DNA of 64,000 nt, from positions 1,490,961 through 1,554,960 of the forward strand of contig BCIA01000006.1 in NCBI GenBank assembly GCA_001599815.1. Direction: 5' to 3'. Position 1 is the first letter of the stretch; every line of letters starts with the position of its first letter. The position numbers and the translations under genes are program-made. The DNA comes from Furcasterigmium furcatum (Eukaryota; Ascomycota; Sordariomycetes; Glomerellales; Plectosphaerellaceae). The notes below the pieces were generated by a model. That model was not told the origin of the DNA, did no database searches, and saw nothing but the letters and a program-made list of their open reading frames with translations. Shown here in pieces: positions 44,920-56,500 of this stretch.

Positions 44920-46844
44920 ATGGCAGCTCACAATGGCGGGCCACATGCGGCCCAGGAAACCCCAGGGACATATCCGACCTCATACTTTACCTCAGACAGC
45001 TCTCAGGTTGCAATCCAGGCTCACATAATATTAATGATCCTCTCTTGGTTCATTGTCTTACCAATCGGTACATCTCCCATTTTGCATCTAACTTTACAGA
45101 TCTGCCACTAACGCATGGCGGGCAGCGACAATGCTATCACTCGCTAGGTCTCGCTACACACATTTCGTTCGTCTCGGCTTCATATCAACGAACATCATTG
45201 GAGTACTATTCGGGGTCTCATACAAGGCCAAAACACCAGACCTGTACCCGGGCAGTGCGCACTCTGCTGTGGGATGGATTGCCACCGGCATCGCTGCTGC
45301 GCAGGTCAGCCATCTCCTGGTTGGCCTAATGACCAAGCTCTTCTACAGAGCCGCGGGACGAGACGAGAGTAAACCCGGTGGATACGTGCTGCCCCCAATG
45401 CGCGAAAGCTTCAATAGCCTGCGAGATCGTGACAGCCCGCCAGGGCTGTCCCGACAAGGATCCTTCGACGTGGAGGCCACCCATGTTGGCACGGAGGATC
45501 GCGACACATCATCAGATGCACGGTTGTATCAGGAAGATCCGCACGGGTCCGGATTCACAAGTGGTGATGACACCTTTTACGGAGAGTCAGACTTACACCA
45601 CGATCCAAGCGCCGCGACTTCGAAGGTGTTTCTCAATCCGATCTCGACACGAACGCGGAGACTCATACTCCTCACATACGATGTGATGGACAGGACGATA
45701 TTAATTGTGGCATTCGTTGCTTTCTGCACCGGTATCGTCACCTTCTGGGGGCTCTTCGTAAGTCCAGATGCCGCATCCTGCGCAACCCTTTGCAGGAAAG
45801 CAAATTAACCGCCGTGTCACAGAAAGGAAAGGCCGTTTTCAACGGCATCGCCCATTGGATCAAGGGTGGCATTTTCTTCTGGCTCGGCATCTTCAACCTC
45901 GGTCGCTGGTGCGGCTGCTTTGCAGACGTGGGATGGGTAAGCAAGATCGATCCGTACTCCATGGGCCCAGACTTCAAGCCGAGACTCTTGAATCGCTAAT
46001 ACGTCGCTTGAAGGCATGGAATACTCGGCCTGGTAACTCGACGAGGCAGTCCTGGCTGTCTTCTGAGTTTGTGGAGAGCTCGTTGATTTTCGTCTACGGT
46101 TCTACCAACATCTTCCTGGAACACTTGGCAGGCTGGGGCAAGCCGTGGTCAGCCCGCGATTTGGAGCACCTCGCTATCACCGTTCTGTTCATCGGTGGAG
46201 GGCTGGTGAGTTCTTCTCTTTCAGCGATTCAGTTTCCCTCCTGACAGGACCTTTTAAGTGCGGGATGCTGGTCGAATACATCAGAGTCAAAGGCCTTGGT
46301 GAGCCACAAGACAAGCAACATATGCAGACCATGCCTGCTTGGTCGAACGAGACGATCCATGAGCGCACTGAGCACAAACCGAACGGCATCTCGATCAATC
46401 CCCTACCGGCCCTGGTAATATTCCTCATGGGAGGGTCAATGGCATCTCATGAGCAAGCTTCGATGGTCTCGACGATGGTCCACAAGCAATGGGGCAATCT
46501 TTTGGGTGCGGCTTCGATCGCCCGTCTGCTCACTTACATCATCATGTATCTGAAGCCCCCGACGTCCACGTCGCCGTCACGTCCGCCTACGGAGCTTCTT
46601 ATGGCGTTCTGTCTCATTTCCGGTGGGATTCTCTTCATGGCAAGCGTATGATCTGTCCACATGTCTCTTCCCGTGAAAACATATTCACTGACGCGAACGG
46701 GTGTAGTCCAGCGATACTATTGATGGGATGATACACTTCGGCGTTGACCCTATGGCTTTGTATACTGCCACAATGGGATTCACGGGAATCCTCATGGCTT
46801 GGATTATAGCTTTGCTCGCTCTCAAAGGTTGGGCATCGAGATAA
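44920..46844 (+). CDS. YTP1-family multispanning membrane protein A, 536 aa
   Basis: Six exons: 44920..45067, 45126..45757, 45823..45936, 46014..46205, 46259..46645, 46707..46844 (536 aa). No cleavable signal peptide; the first helix (AHIILMILSWFIVLP) starts at about residue 33. A DUF2427-like N-terminal part is followed by a charged cytosolic loop of about 110 residues (Ser/Asp/Gly-rich) and then the YTP1 C-terminal region (HWIKGGIFFWLG, LGRWCGCFADVGWAW, STNIFLEHLAGWG). His residues in the helices (AHIILM, LEHLA, MASHEQ) recall the cytochrome-b561-like heme ligands suggested for such folds, but heme binding is not shown. In yeast Ytp1 the function is unknown. It is a tandem paralogue of the next gene with a different intron pattern and N-terminus. 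Confidence 0.82.
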
Positions 46845-47070
46845 AACGTCTGTTGCACGTGTGGATTTCTGTGCCTTATAGACTGTAGAGTGGACAATTA
46901 TTGGTTGAATACCTTAACGTATATAGAAAGAAATGCGCAGGCTGAAGAAGATTCATACCGCTTCTATCACTGACTATACTTCGTTGCCAGCACATGTTCC
47001 TGTACGTAGCTTTGTGGAATCTGCAGTCGTGAAGATTGCAAAACCAAAATAGCTTGGTTGTAGAACACGA

Positions 47071-47134
47071 CATGGAGACTGATCGGCATGGAGACTGATC
47101 GGCATGGAGACCGATCGACATGGAGACCGATCGA
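47071..47134 (+). repeat. Minisatellite, four 16-bp units
   Basis: Units at 47071-47086, 47087-47102, 47103-47118 and 47119-47134. The first two read CATGGAGACTGATCGG and the last two CATGGAGACCGATCGA; a fifth, degenerate start (CATGCAGGCTGG) follows. The pairwise identity of neighbours suggests a doubling of a two-unit array. Confidence 0.9.
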
Positions 47135-47244
47135 CATGCAGGCTGGTTTTGGATGGGCTCATTAACTCCCGAGTCCTGGGCGGAAAGTCCGGTCGAGACA
47201 GGCCGGGGCCCGAGGGATGTTGCACGTTAACTTCCGCGTACACT

Positions 47245-47260
47245 CCGAGGAAGTTTCGGA
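47245..47260 (+). promoter_or_regulatory. Shared YTP1 upstream element CCGAGGAAGTTTCGGA
   Basis: This 16-mer matches the minus strand of 44571-44586 at 15 of 16 positions. It ends 149 bp before the YTP1-like B start. AACTTCC at 47229-47235 forms an inverted repeat with GGAAGTT inside the element. Confidence 0.55.
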
Positions 47261-47409
47261 GAACTACCAAGGTCCAAGACTCGACCTACAACTCTCATGC
47301 ACGACTGCCTCCTCGCGACCATCCTTTTTACATCATTACCCGGCAATTGGATTTTTCATCTTTTGTTTGGATAGCTCGCAAGGAGGTAAAAGGGCCCCTT
47401 CGAGAAGCG

Positions 47410-48972
47410 ATGAGCAAGGCAACAAGGCTACTTTTCTGCGGTGCGACGATTTGGACGGCGGTCACGGCCCACGATTCCCATCATGGTGGCAAGAGCAAAA
47501 TCCAAGAGGGCGAGACGGTCTCGGCCGAGCCGCTGGTGAGTCGCAAGAACGAGCGAAACATGATTCTTTTGGAGCGGAACTGATGCGTTGGGAAATAGGG
47601 CACGATCATGTGGGTGCACATCTTCGTCCAACTGGTTGCCTACGGAGTTGTCTTTCCCATCGGCATGGTTCTCGGAGTAAGCCTCTTTTGTTCAGGTTTT
47701 CGAACAAACTGACATCAGAACGAAACAGATGAGCAAATCCCGCTGGCACGTACCGACCCAAATTTTGGGCACCGCGCTCGCTGTCGTCGGCTTCTTCCTC
47801 GGTCACGCCCACACCGGCCGCGAGTTCATCAGCAACAACGTCCACGCCTCTTTTGCCTGGATCCTCCAGATCCTGCTCGGCGCCCAGGTCATCCTGGGTC
47901 TGTACCTCCACGGACACTGGGAAAAGGGGATCAATGAGTGGATCCGCAGACTGATCAGACCGTGTCACTCGGTCCTGGGGAAGGCCATGCCGATCTTGGC
48001 ATGGACACAGCTGCTGTTTGGGGGCATCACGGCGCTGGGCTTCTGTCAGGGCGATTATCTCGGTCAGTGCGCCGCGCACTTCATCATGGGCAGCGCCTTC
48101 GTCGCCTATGGAATCATCCTCACCATTATCCTGCTTGTTGGCCAGGTCTGGGTCCGGCGCAGCGGCCGCTCCCAGGAATTCTACGACAGCGCCGTCCTCG
48201 CCGTCTGGGGCTGCATCAATACCTTCACCGAGCACCACTGGGGTACGAGATGGGTCCGCAACGACTGGCAACACACGACGATAGGCGTTATCTGGTGGTG
48301 TGCCGGCTTGGTCGGTATGTGGTTGAGCTGGGACCGCGACAGGAGCGAAAAGCGCAACTTCATTCCGGGGGCTGTTTTGTTTGTCACCGGATGGACTATG
48401 TCCGCCCACCCGCAAGAGCTCATGGTCAGTGCAGCGACGCACTCGGCGTTTGGCTTCGCGTTGATGACTGCGGGCGTCACAAGGATCGTCGAGATTGCCT
48501 TTATTCTCGGGGATAAGCACTCCGTCTCGCCTGATGGCCGCTCTTGGAACAGCTTCCAGTTCATTCCCATATTTGTAAGTCTCCCCTATCTCATATCCCA
48601 GAGGCCAGTGAAAGTCAGATCGCCCTTCCTAACCTGATCACCCCCCAGTGCCTCTACTCCGCCGGCTTCCTTCTCATCGGCGCCACCTCCGAACAAATGA
48701 CGCTTATCGACGCTTCCTCCATGGACCACGTCTCCTACATCCTCCTTCTCCTGTCCGCCACCTGCATCGTCTTCCTCTTCACCAACGTGCTGATCCACAT
48801 CTACGACTGCCTCGCCAGTGTCCAGCCTGATTACAGCAAGAACAACAACAACAACAACACCAAAGACTACATCAACGGACACGCCGCTGAGAACGGCCGT
48901 GCCAGGGCGGCAGAAGATTTCGAGCTGCAAGGCCTCATAAGCGATGATGAGGATGACGCAAAGCGAGAGTAG
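47410..48972 (+). CDS. YTP1-family multispanning membrane protein B, 457 aa
   Basis: Four exons: 47410..47535, 47599..47676, 47729..48574, 48649..48972 (457 aa). It begins with a signal peptide (cleavage probably after AVTA) and a His-rich start of the mature protein (HDSHHGG). The DUF2427 part has WVHIFVQLVAYGVVFPIGMVLG; the YTP1 part has NTFTEHHWG, WQHTTIGVIWW and ELMVSAATHSAFG. Conserved His pairs in the helices (NVHASFAW, LGHAHTGRE) suggest a b561-like heme fold, an inference. The C-terminal tail is hydrophilic, with six consecutive Asn and an acidic end. It is closer to the canonical family layout than paralogue A. It is probably an ER, Golgi or plasma-membrane redox-type protein; the function is unknown. 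Confidence 0.86.
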
Positions 48973-50115
48973 GGGGATTCTGTGCGTGGGGGAGGGCGGG
49001 CAATCCCTGGAGATCAGCAGTCCCAGGACTGCAGGGAAGAAAAACCGGTCTTGTGCCTAGACATGTCATTTCATTTTCTCCTTTGGGTTGGGATAGATTG
49101 GACGGCGTCTTCTGGGGAAAATACAACATCGTCAACATTGATGTAATTACTGGATCTCGTGGGGATAGACTCGAGCCACGCTGCATGAGAGAATCTGTTG
49201 CGTCACCATTTCACTACATGAACCGAATGGGACATAGGGTGCTGGGCCGCAGAATTCACTTTGCTGGACTTGTACTTGAGATGAAAACCAGACATCGCGA
49301 CTTGATACCCCACTATTTACTGCCTTGCTATCCATATGTACTGCCCTGGGAGACGGGCCCTTACTAGTATCCACCCGCCTTGTTCAATCTTCCATCTGAC
49401 TCGTTTACGCGCGTTGGTCGTTTGGGATTTCCCCTTTAGACCTCCCAAGCGGCTCCTCACGGCTCACCGACGGGGCTGTCCTGTCGATTTGCAAGGCTCA
49501 GGGCGGCACTGAGGAGGGCAGTGGCATTTGGTGGGCGATCATGGCTCGGCATGAACAGGGGTCATGATGCTCAAGGCACACTTGCATTAGAAATCCATGT
49601 GTTTACGATCCCGGATCGCTCGGCTTGCATGCGGTGAAGCTTTCCTCCCTGTTGCCTGCTCCGGAATTTTCCAAAACAAGTGGGCTTCACAACCCCGCGC
49701 CACTCGGCCATGCCGATCTTGCCCCCCTGACTACGGAAATTTCCCCGGAGTCCGGAAACTACCTCGATAAGAACATCTTCGAGATCTGTTGTCCGCTGAA
49801 GCCTCGAGCGATGACGCGCTGGCCTACATCAAGTTGCAGATAGTGTCGACTAACGAGGCTGAGTCTGATCTTTGATTCTCTGAATGCCGGAATATATAGA
49901 CTCTGTGGTGCAGTCAAAGGTATGAATATGTATATTAATATTCTATATTATTCACTATCAGTCGGGTAACCAGTCGCTCCTCCTGTATGATTTGACTCTC
50001 TGCTGGGATCTGTCCGCCATACCTTTATTCCCACACGACCATCGTCTTCGCCCTCGACCCTTGCCCTTGTTTGGGCTTCATGGGAAAATACCTGTTCCAT
50101 TCTTCCTACCAGAAG
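48973..50115. other. Intergenic, PAP2 gene promoter
   Basis: A 1.1-kb gap with no gene seen. It holds two TCCGGA sites (about 49661 and 49752) and an AT-rich block at 49895-49970 with tatatatag and ttaatattc, which could contain the core promoter of the phosphatase gene. Confidence 0.5.
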
Positions 50116-51555
50116 ATGTCGGCCTCACAGAGTGACACTAGGACTCTTCGGCAGCACAGCACGTCCTTCAAGGTCATCCTCTCCTATGTCTTGGACTGGA
50201 CTGTCCTCATCGCCGTGGGCATCGTCTCTTACATCATCGGCGATCTCGAGCCTCACAAACGCCCGTTCTCCCTTAGTGATCCCAATATCTCGTATGTTGA
50301 CCTTCATGCCATGTTCCCCCCCTTCTCTTTTCCAAAGTGGCTGACTAACCATATCTGTTCCAGACTGCCTTATAGTGAGGCCGAGGCCGTGCCATTGTGG
50401 CTTCTGGGCATCTTTATCGGGGCCCTCCCCTTTCTTACCATCCTCATCGTCACCTTCGTCCTCGTTCCAGGCCCTACCACCCCTCGACACACGCCTGCCG
50501 CCCTTCTATGGAGGCGCAAGCTATGGGAGCTCCACACCGGCACCATGGGCCTTGTTGCCGCCAATATTATCGCCTTCTTCTTCACCCAGGGCATGAAGAA
50601 CCTCTTTGGCAAGCCTCGTCCCGACCTACTGGACCGATGTCAACCGGACGTAGACAATGCCGGACAGCATCTCGTTGGCTGGTTCGCTGGTGAGAGTATG
50701 GCCGGCCAGCTCTACTTCGCTTCCATCTGCCAGCAGGAGGATTCGCACATCCTCAACGACGGTTTCAGAAGCTATCCCAGCGGCCACTCATCAGCGGCCG
50801 CCGCCGGCCTCGTCTACCTATCCCTGTTCCTTGCCAGCAAGTTCGCCGTGGTCATCCCCCGCGTCCTCCCTGGCGCTTCTTTCAAGGCCATCTCACGCGC
50901 CGCCTTCCCTTCGCTCATGGTCACCGTCGATCCGCCTCACGACAGCCTGAAAGGCCCCGTTCAAAACGATGCGGATCCTCAGTCGCTGCGTAACCAGGCC
51001 GCTGCCCCGCCCTTGTACCTGGTTGCTGTGGCACTCGCGCCTTTCTCTCTGTCCATCTACATCTCCGCTTCGCGCTGGTTCGACTTCCGGCACCACGGCT
51101 TCGACATTCTCTTCGGGTATCTCATAGGCCTGGCCTCTGCCGTCTACGCCTTTCGATGCTACCATCTCCCCATCTCAGAAGGCGCTGGCTGGGCTTGGGG
51201 CCCTCGCAGCAACGACCGCGCCTTCTGGGCCGGCGTTGGTAGGGTGGGCTATGCCTCTCAACCGATCGAGGAGGCCGTATCCACGCCGGAAGCGGACAAG
51301 GGTCACGGGATGCGCTCTGACGAAGTCGACTTTGGGCACGAGGACGTCTCATCGCAGCCGCCCCTGCCACAAAGACCAACCAATACCGGCGATGGCGGCC
51401 TTGGCCCTACTCTACGCAACTCCCAGCCGTATAGCTCGAATTCCTACGCCTCCAACGGTTATGCGCCCAACGGCTCCCACAAACCCTACCATGGTGTTGG
51501 CAGCGGGGATGGCTATGTTGATGTCGAGATGCAACGAATGGATGGCAGAAGCTGA
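50116..51555 (+). CDS. PAP2-superfamily lipid phosphate phosphatase, 455 aa
   Basis: Two exons: 50116..50291 and 50364..51555 (455 aa). The 72-nt intron is in frame without a stop (donor GTATGT, branch CTAAC) and would insert 24 foreign residues if kept; removal gives PNISLPYSEAEAVP, as in the family. The three phosphatase motifs are present: KNLFGKPRP (about residue 136), YPSGHS (about 196) and SRWFDFRHHGFD (about 294), with the catalytic His in the second and third. Five or six helices indicate an integral membrane enzyme like yeast Lpp1/Dpp1, which dephosphorylates phosphatidate, diacylglycerol pyrophosphate or lysophosphatidate. The C-terminal 110 residues are Ser/Asn/Pro/Gly-rich, disordered and fungal-specific. 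An in-frame ATG at 50080 would add 12 residues; its context is poorer. Confidence 0.9.
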   Translation: MSASQSDTRTLRQHSTSFKVILSYVLDWTVLIAVGIVSYIIGDLEPHKRPFSLSDPNISYVDLHAMFPPFSFPKWLTNHICSRLPYSEAEAVPLWLLGIFIGALPFLTILIVTFVLVPGPTTPRHTPAALLWRRKLWELHTGTMGLVAANIIAFFFTQGMKNLFGKPRPDLLDRCQPDVDNAGQHLVGWFAGESMAGQLYFASICQQEDSHILNDGFRSYPSGHSSAAAAGLVYLSLFLASKFAVVIPRVLPGASFKAISRAAFPSLMVTVDPPHDSLKGPVQNDADPQSLRNQAAAPPLYLVAVALAPFSLSIYISASRWFDFRHHGFDILFGYLIGLASAVYAFRCYHLPISEGAGWAWGPRSNDRAFWAGVGRVGYASQPIEEAVSTPEADKGHGMRSDEVDFGHEDVSSQPPLPQRPTNTGDGGLGPTLRNSQPYSSNSYASNGYAPNGSHKPYHGVGSGDGYVDVEMQRMDGRS

Positions 51556-52124
51556 TTCTTTTGCGTTTTTCCGCTCGGAAAGTGCTGTTAAGCTGAATGT
51601 GCAGGACGCATACGGACAGATGTTTTGAATAGTGATCTCGGAGGGGAGGAAGTTGGGAACAAAAGAAGAGTAACAGGATGTTACAGCCGATGAGGTGACA
51701 ATAAAGAGGAGACAGAAAATAGATGTACTCACGAGCCGCCACCCTGCTGCACAAACCTCCAAGACCCCTCAACACTGGTGATCAACTCTCAGTTGAGGCT
51801 AACGGAGGGCGGCAAAATACTCGGGAGCCATCTAAGGCACGTCGTAAATCCATAACTAGCGGCCCTTCCCGTTTTTGAGTAGCCTCTGGCATCAGTGACG
51901 GGCGGCGAGTAGGGCCCAGACCGGGCCTTGGATTCCACAGATGGTTGCGTGTTGCCTTGGCGAGGTACACGTACAAATAAGTAGTTAATGCCAGCCTGTC
52001 AGTCTCAACGCCTACCTGTTCCATTGTACAACCTCATGCGCGGAGGCAGAGTCCAGCCTCTACCTCGCGAGGGTGGTTTCCTCCCCCCGTCGAATCATCG
52101 TGACAATCGTGCCACAGGACTCAC
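51556..52124. other. Intergenic, convergent 3' ends
   Basis: A 569-bp gap between the phosphatase and the 2EXR gene, whose 3' ends face each other. Short frames here lack family features. Confidence 0.5.
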
Positions 52125-53096
52125 TCAGTCTCGGCCGGATGGCAGACAACACAGAACCCGCACGTCTCGATGGGCAGAGAACTTCCAGCGCGGCAGCCTC
52201 GACGTGTAAGAATCCGGGAGCCGGAACCCCTGGATGTGCTCACGGAACTTGAACACATCCGGCTGCGGAGGTTCCGCGACTCCCGGAATCGGGACGATAT
52301 CACCGGCCTCGATCTCGACGTACCTGTCCTGGGCGTCCACGAAATACGCCCTCTCCCCGAGCTTCCCACGCAGTTCGCGGCCCATTGTGCGCAGCGTGGC
52401 GTGCCAGCAGATCAGGCTATCGTGCGCCAGCGTCCTGTCGATGAGGTACACGGTGCACGGCGGCCCCTCGCGGGCGAGGCGATGGATCGTCCTCAGGACG
52501 AACCCGCGCGCCGTCTCCTCGTACGCGATACTCCAGAGCGGCGGGAGGCATTCGACCCAGCTGCTGTCGAACTCGAAGGCGAGGTGGTCGATCTCGCAGG
52601 GCTTTGGATCGCGGACGAGCGTGCCGTCGCGGTGACGGAGATTGTAGAAGGGCAGGTTAGCGAGCAGCACGGCCCAGGTGACCTTCGGGTTCAGGTGGGC
52701 GGGATCGAAGCAGATGAGGTCGGAGAAGGGACGCACCGTGAGAAAATTGGTCTCCTCGTTGGTGGTGAAGGAGGCCATGGCGTGGCACCATGGCGCGGTG
52801 CGCTGGGTGATGATGGCGCGGGACTCGCGGCAGGCGGTCCAGAGGCCGGCATCCTGGACGTAGATGGACCTCGGGCCTTGCGCCCACGAGAATTGTGAGA
52901 GGATGTTGGAAAAATTTGGACTCGGGGGCGAGGGCTCACTTTCCGATGAGAGCAATACATGTTGAGTCTTGCGCTTTGCGATGGTCAGGTAATGGACGCG
53001 TGGTAGTGAGTCCTGGTCGCGGACCGCGAATCCCCAGATCTCGTGGCGGATCTCCGGCGGTAAATATGGGAAGAGATGGAAGTATTCGAGGGTCAT
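52125..53096 (-). CDS. 2EXR-domain protein, 323 aa
   Basis: Single exon, 323 aa. The frame is open upstream to 53210, but only from a GTG; the ATG at 53096 is directly followed by the 2EXR signature (FHLFPYLPPEIRHEIW), which normally sits at the extreme N-terminus. A second conserved block (WTACRESRAII) follows at about residue 100. 2EXR proteins are a large family in Pezizomycotina, often expanded and lineage-specific, with no known biochemical role; the motif has F-box-like spacing. No transmembrane segment or signal peptide. It is a neighbour of an NLR gene, which may reflect an accessory region. Confidence 0.85.
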   Translation of the reverse strand: MTLEYFHLFPYLPPEIRHEIWGFAVRDQDSLPRVHYLTIAKRKTQHVLLSSESEPSPPSPNFSNILSQFSWAQGPRSIYVQDAGLWTACRESRAIITQRTAPWCHAMASFTTNEETNFLTVRPFSDLICFDPAHLNPKVTWAVLLANLPFYNLRHRDGTLVRDPKPCEIDHLAFEFDSSWVECLPPLWSIAYEETARGFVLRTIHRLAREGPPCTVYLIDRTLAHDSLICWHATLRTMGRELRGKLGERAYFVDAQDRYVEIEAGDIVPIPGVAEPPQPDVFKFREHIQGFRLPDSYTSRLPRWKFSAHRDVRVLCCLPSGRD

Positions 53097-53586
53097 GGCG
53101 AAGGCCGTGCAGGATTTGCCGTCAGAGAACGGGTGAGGGGTCCCATGGCCCTTTAATACTCGTGTAAGTGTTGGTGCCTGTCGGGACCTTTTGTCACCAT
53201 TTGGCCTCACTCAGCATACCCCCACGGACCTGTAAATGGCCTCAGATGGGAAGCCCTGCAACCCTAACATTACACGCTCCCGATCTTATAACCACGAATG
53301 CCTAGGATAAATCTCGACTGAAGCCCCAGCCACTGTTCTTTCACTGTTCTCCCGGTCTTCTTCGTCCCCCCACCACATGCAGCATGCTTCGCCACATTAG
53401 TCTTCCCTGCCAGCTGATTCGAGCAGCCAAGTCTTGGGTGGTTGGGGGGGGCATACATAAGGCTGCGACGAGCTGAGAGCGGGGTCATGGGAAGACGATG
53501 TCTCTTCACCTTCTTGACCCCGATCGGCTTCTCGAGACGATCACCGACTCTCGCCGCGTCGCGCCCGGGCCGCCGCCGTCGTTAAA
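53097..53586. promoter_or_regulatory. Bidirectional promoter 2EXR / NLR
   Basis: A 490-bp gap between divergent starts. No repeat or clear motif was found beyond a G-run at about 53442-53450. Confidence 0.45.
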
Positions 53587-56500
53587 ATGGAAGCCCTCGG
53601 CCTCGCGGCTACGGTCATCGGCCTTCTGCAAGCTGTCTCGGCTGCCTACACGGCCATCTCGGAGATCAGCGGCCGACCTGATGCCTTCGACGTCGTCGCG
53701 AAGCATCTCCCGCTCGCTCTCAAGATCCTCGAGGATGCCAGGGCGCGGCTTGAACAGAGACAAGCTTCCGACCAGCAGGAGTCCGAAGCCGTCCTGCCCA
53801 TCCTCCAGTCCTGCGACGATAATGCAAAGACCCTCCAGGCCATCTTCGACGACATCAAGAACAAGTGCGAGAGCGACCAGCAAGCCACGAGCTGGGCGCG
53901 CGCCCGCGGCTGGTATCGCAAAGCAGTCAAAGGCGCCAAAGCAAACCGGGTCGAGGCGTTGATGAACGGGATCATGGGGGATGTCCAGAAGCTCGCGCAA
54001 CTCGAGATCTTCCAGCTAGCCACGCAGGAGGACCTCGCCGCCATCAGCAAGGCGATCCAAGAGCTCGCCGAGGTCGATGCGTCTCTCAGCGACGACGAGT
54101 TCGACACGAAAACCACCATCAACGCCACTCAGAATGTTGCCGAGGGCGCCTACGGACAACAGAACAACCCGGGCGGCGGCGTGAACACCTTCAATTCCGG
54201 AAAATTCAACATCTCTGGCGACGGAGCGACATTGAACTTCGGTAAGGACGCATGATTTAGAAAGCCTGATCGGATCAGACATATGTATGGAAATGGATGT
54301 TATCTGAGGCTGCTATTTCGTAAATACGAAGTTCATTGCATCTTCCAGCCAGAATCCTTGCTAACTTGTGACCTAGCCGTCGAAGATTCGTATCTGCGAG
54401 GACTGTTTGCCCCGGAACAGGTCGATCCTCAAAATGAGAAGGATAGAATACAGCGTGAGAAAGGCGGCCTTCTTGTCGATTCCTGCCAGTGGATGTTCAG
54501 CCATCCCGACTTCCTAGAATGGCGCGACGGCGAGGCAGGTCGTCTCCTCCACATCAAGGGCGACCCCGGCAAGGGCAAGACGATGCTTTTGTGTGGCATC
54601 ATTGACGAGCTCGGAGGCGATCTATACAGTCAAGCTGGGCGGCGCAGCACCCTTGCGTACTTCTTTTGCAGCGCAGGCGACGACCATCTCAACAACGGCT
54701 CGGCGGTGCTATGTGGTCTCTTGCGCTGTATACTGTCCCAACAGGCCGGCCTTGTGGACAAATATAACAAGATATATGCAGACTCGCGATCGCCCTTGGA
54801 CGTGCGCAGCTGGGACGCGCTGGAGAGACTATTCCTCCATATTACGCAGGACGCAGACCTCGGTCCCTTGTGCATCGTCTTGGACGCACTCGATGAATGC
54901 GAAACCAATTTGGAGGATCTGCTCAAGCTTATCGTCCGCTTACCGTCCGGCGGTATCAGAGTCGCGGCTTCCAGTCGAAATTGGAAGCACATCGAGCGGC
55001 ATCTGGGACTCGCACAACGGGAGCTGGTTTCCATATCCTTGGAAGTAAACCAGAAGTTGGTGAAGTCTGCTGTGACGACTTACATCCAGCTCAAGACACA
55101 AGAGCTGGCCAGACTCAAGGAGTACGACCTTTCAACGCAGCACCGAGTCGAGCAGTACCTTCACGACAACTCCGACGGCACATTCTTGTGGGTGTCCATC
55201 GTCTATAATACTCTCGCCCGGTCAGACGCTCCGTCTTGGGACACCATGACTCTCATCCAAGCGTACCCGTCGAAACTACATAACCTCTACAACTACATCT
55301 TCAAGCAGGTGATTGAGTCGGCTCACGCAAGCTTGGCTTGTACGCTCCTTGCCACCGTGCTCCTAGCCAAACGGCCGGTGACGCTCCTGGAGCTGAGATC
55401 ACTTGTCGTGTGGCCGCAGAATTTCCCTGGACATGCACAGGCTGTGAGCGAAGCGATAGGACTATGTCGGTGCTTGCTAGGTGTTCGGGATGGAAAGTTT
55501 GTCCATCTCGTTCATCAGTCCGCGAGAGACTTCCTCATGGACAGAGAAAACAAAGCCTACGAAAGAATCTTCCCCCTCGGCGAACCCCATACCCATTCGA
55601 TCATCGCCTCCCAGTCACTACGTTGTATGGCGGCCACTCTAAAGCAGAACATGTACAATCTGCCCCGTCGCTGGATTCCTCTGAGCGACCTCGGCCATTT
55701 GGACTCGGAGCTGCTGGAGCACGTTCATTATCCATGTGTCTACTGGGTCCATCACATCTCGGAGAGCGCTCTCTCGGAATCCGAACAGTCAGCCGACACG
55801 GATCTTCTTGGTGACGCAGGCCAAGTCTACAAATTCATGGCTGGCCACTTTCTCCACTGGCTAGAGGCTCTCTTTTTCCTGGGGGAGACTTGGACCGCGA
55901 TGGAGTCAATAGGAGCACTGAAAACATACACGGCGTCAAGGCCAAGAAGTCCTGATGCGGCTGTCAGTCGGCCACAATTCGACTCGGGCCAGGCCACCGC
56001 GGGTGGTCACACACGAGAACTCTGGACAAAATATCCACCAGAATCGTTCGGTCACCAGAGTACCAACCCGTTATCCTCCGACTCTTTGCCTGGAGAGGCT
56101 TCTTCCGTGTCTTTGCTTGAGGATATCGCGCATGATGCATGGCGGTTTGTCATGGCGAATTCCCATGCCATCTCACTCGGCCCGACACAGATCTACACCT
56201 CAGCATTGTTGTTCAGCCCGACGAATAGCGTCATCAGAAAGCTGAACCGGGACAAGTGGAATGACGCGACGATGAACTCGGCTTGGAATCTCGTCACTGT
56301 GACACACACCGAAAAGAACTGGAGCCCTTGCCTGATGGCCCTCGAAGGTCATCGCGAGCACGTCAACGCCGTGGCGTTTTCGCCCGACGGAAAGCAGGTT
56401 GCATCGGGTTCCAAAGACAAATCAGTCAAGATCTGGGACGTCCTGACCGGCAGGTGCCTGTCCACAATAACAAACAATACCCAGGTGCTTTGCGTGGCAT

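Larger units (their letters stand above)
46845..47409. other. Intergenic between the YTP1 paralogues
   Basis: A 565-bp gap containing four tandem 16-bp repeats (47071-47134) and, 150 bp before the next start, the shared promoter element (47245-47260). Confidence 0.6.

Noticed and set aside
48018..48520. Open frames overlapping YTP1-like B, including a 304-codon minus-strand frame
   Set aside because: The sense exon chain explains the region completely; the shadows lack start context and motifs.
53587..54255. Separate 222-aa SesA protein gene next to an independent NACHT-WD40 gene
   Set aside because: A good donor at 54242, a branch site (GCTAAC) and acceptor at 54376 join both in one frame as in known NLRs; the short form is kept only as a possible intron-retention product.
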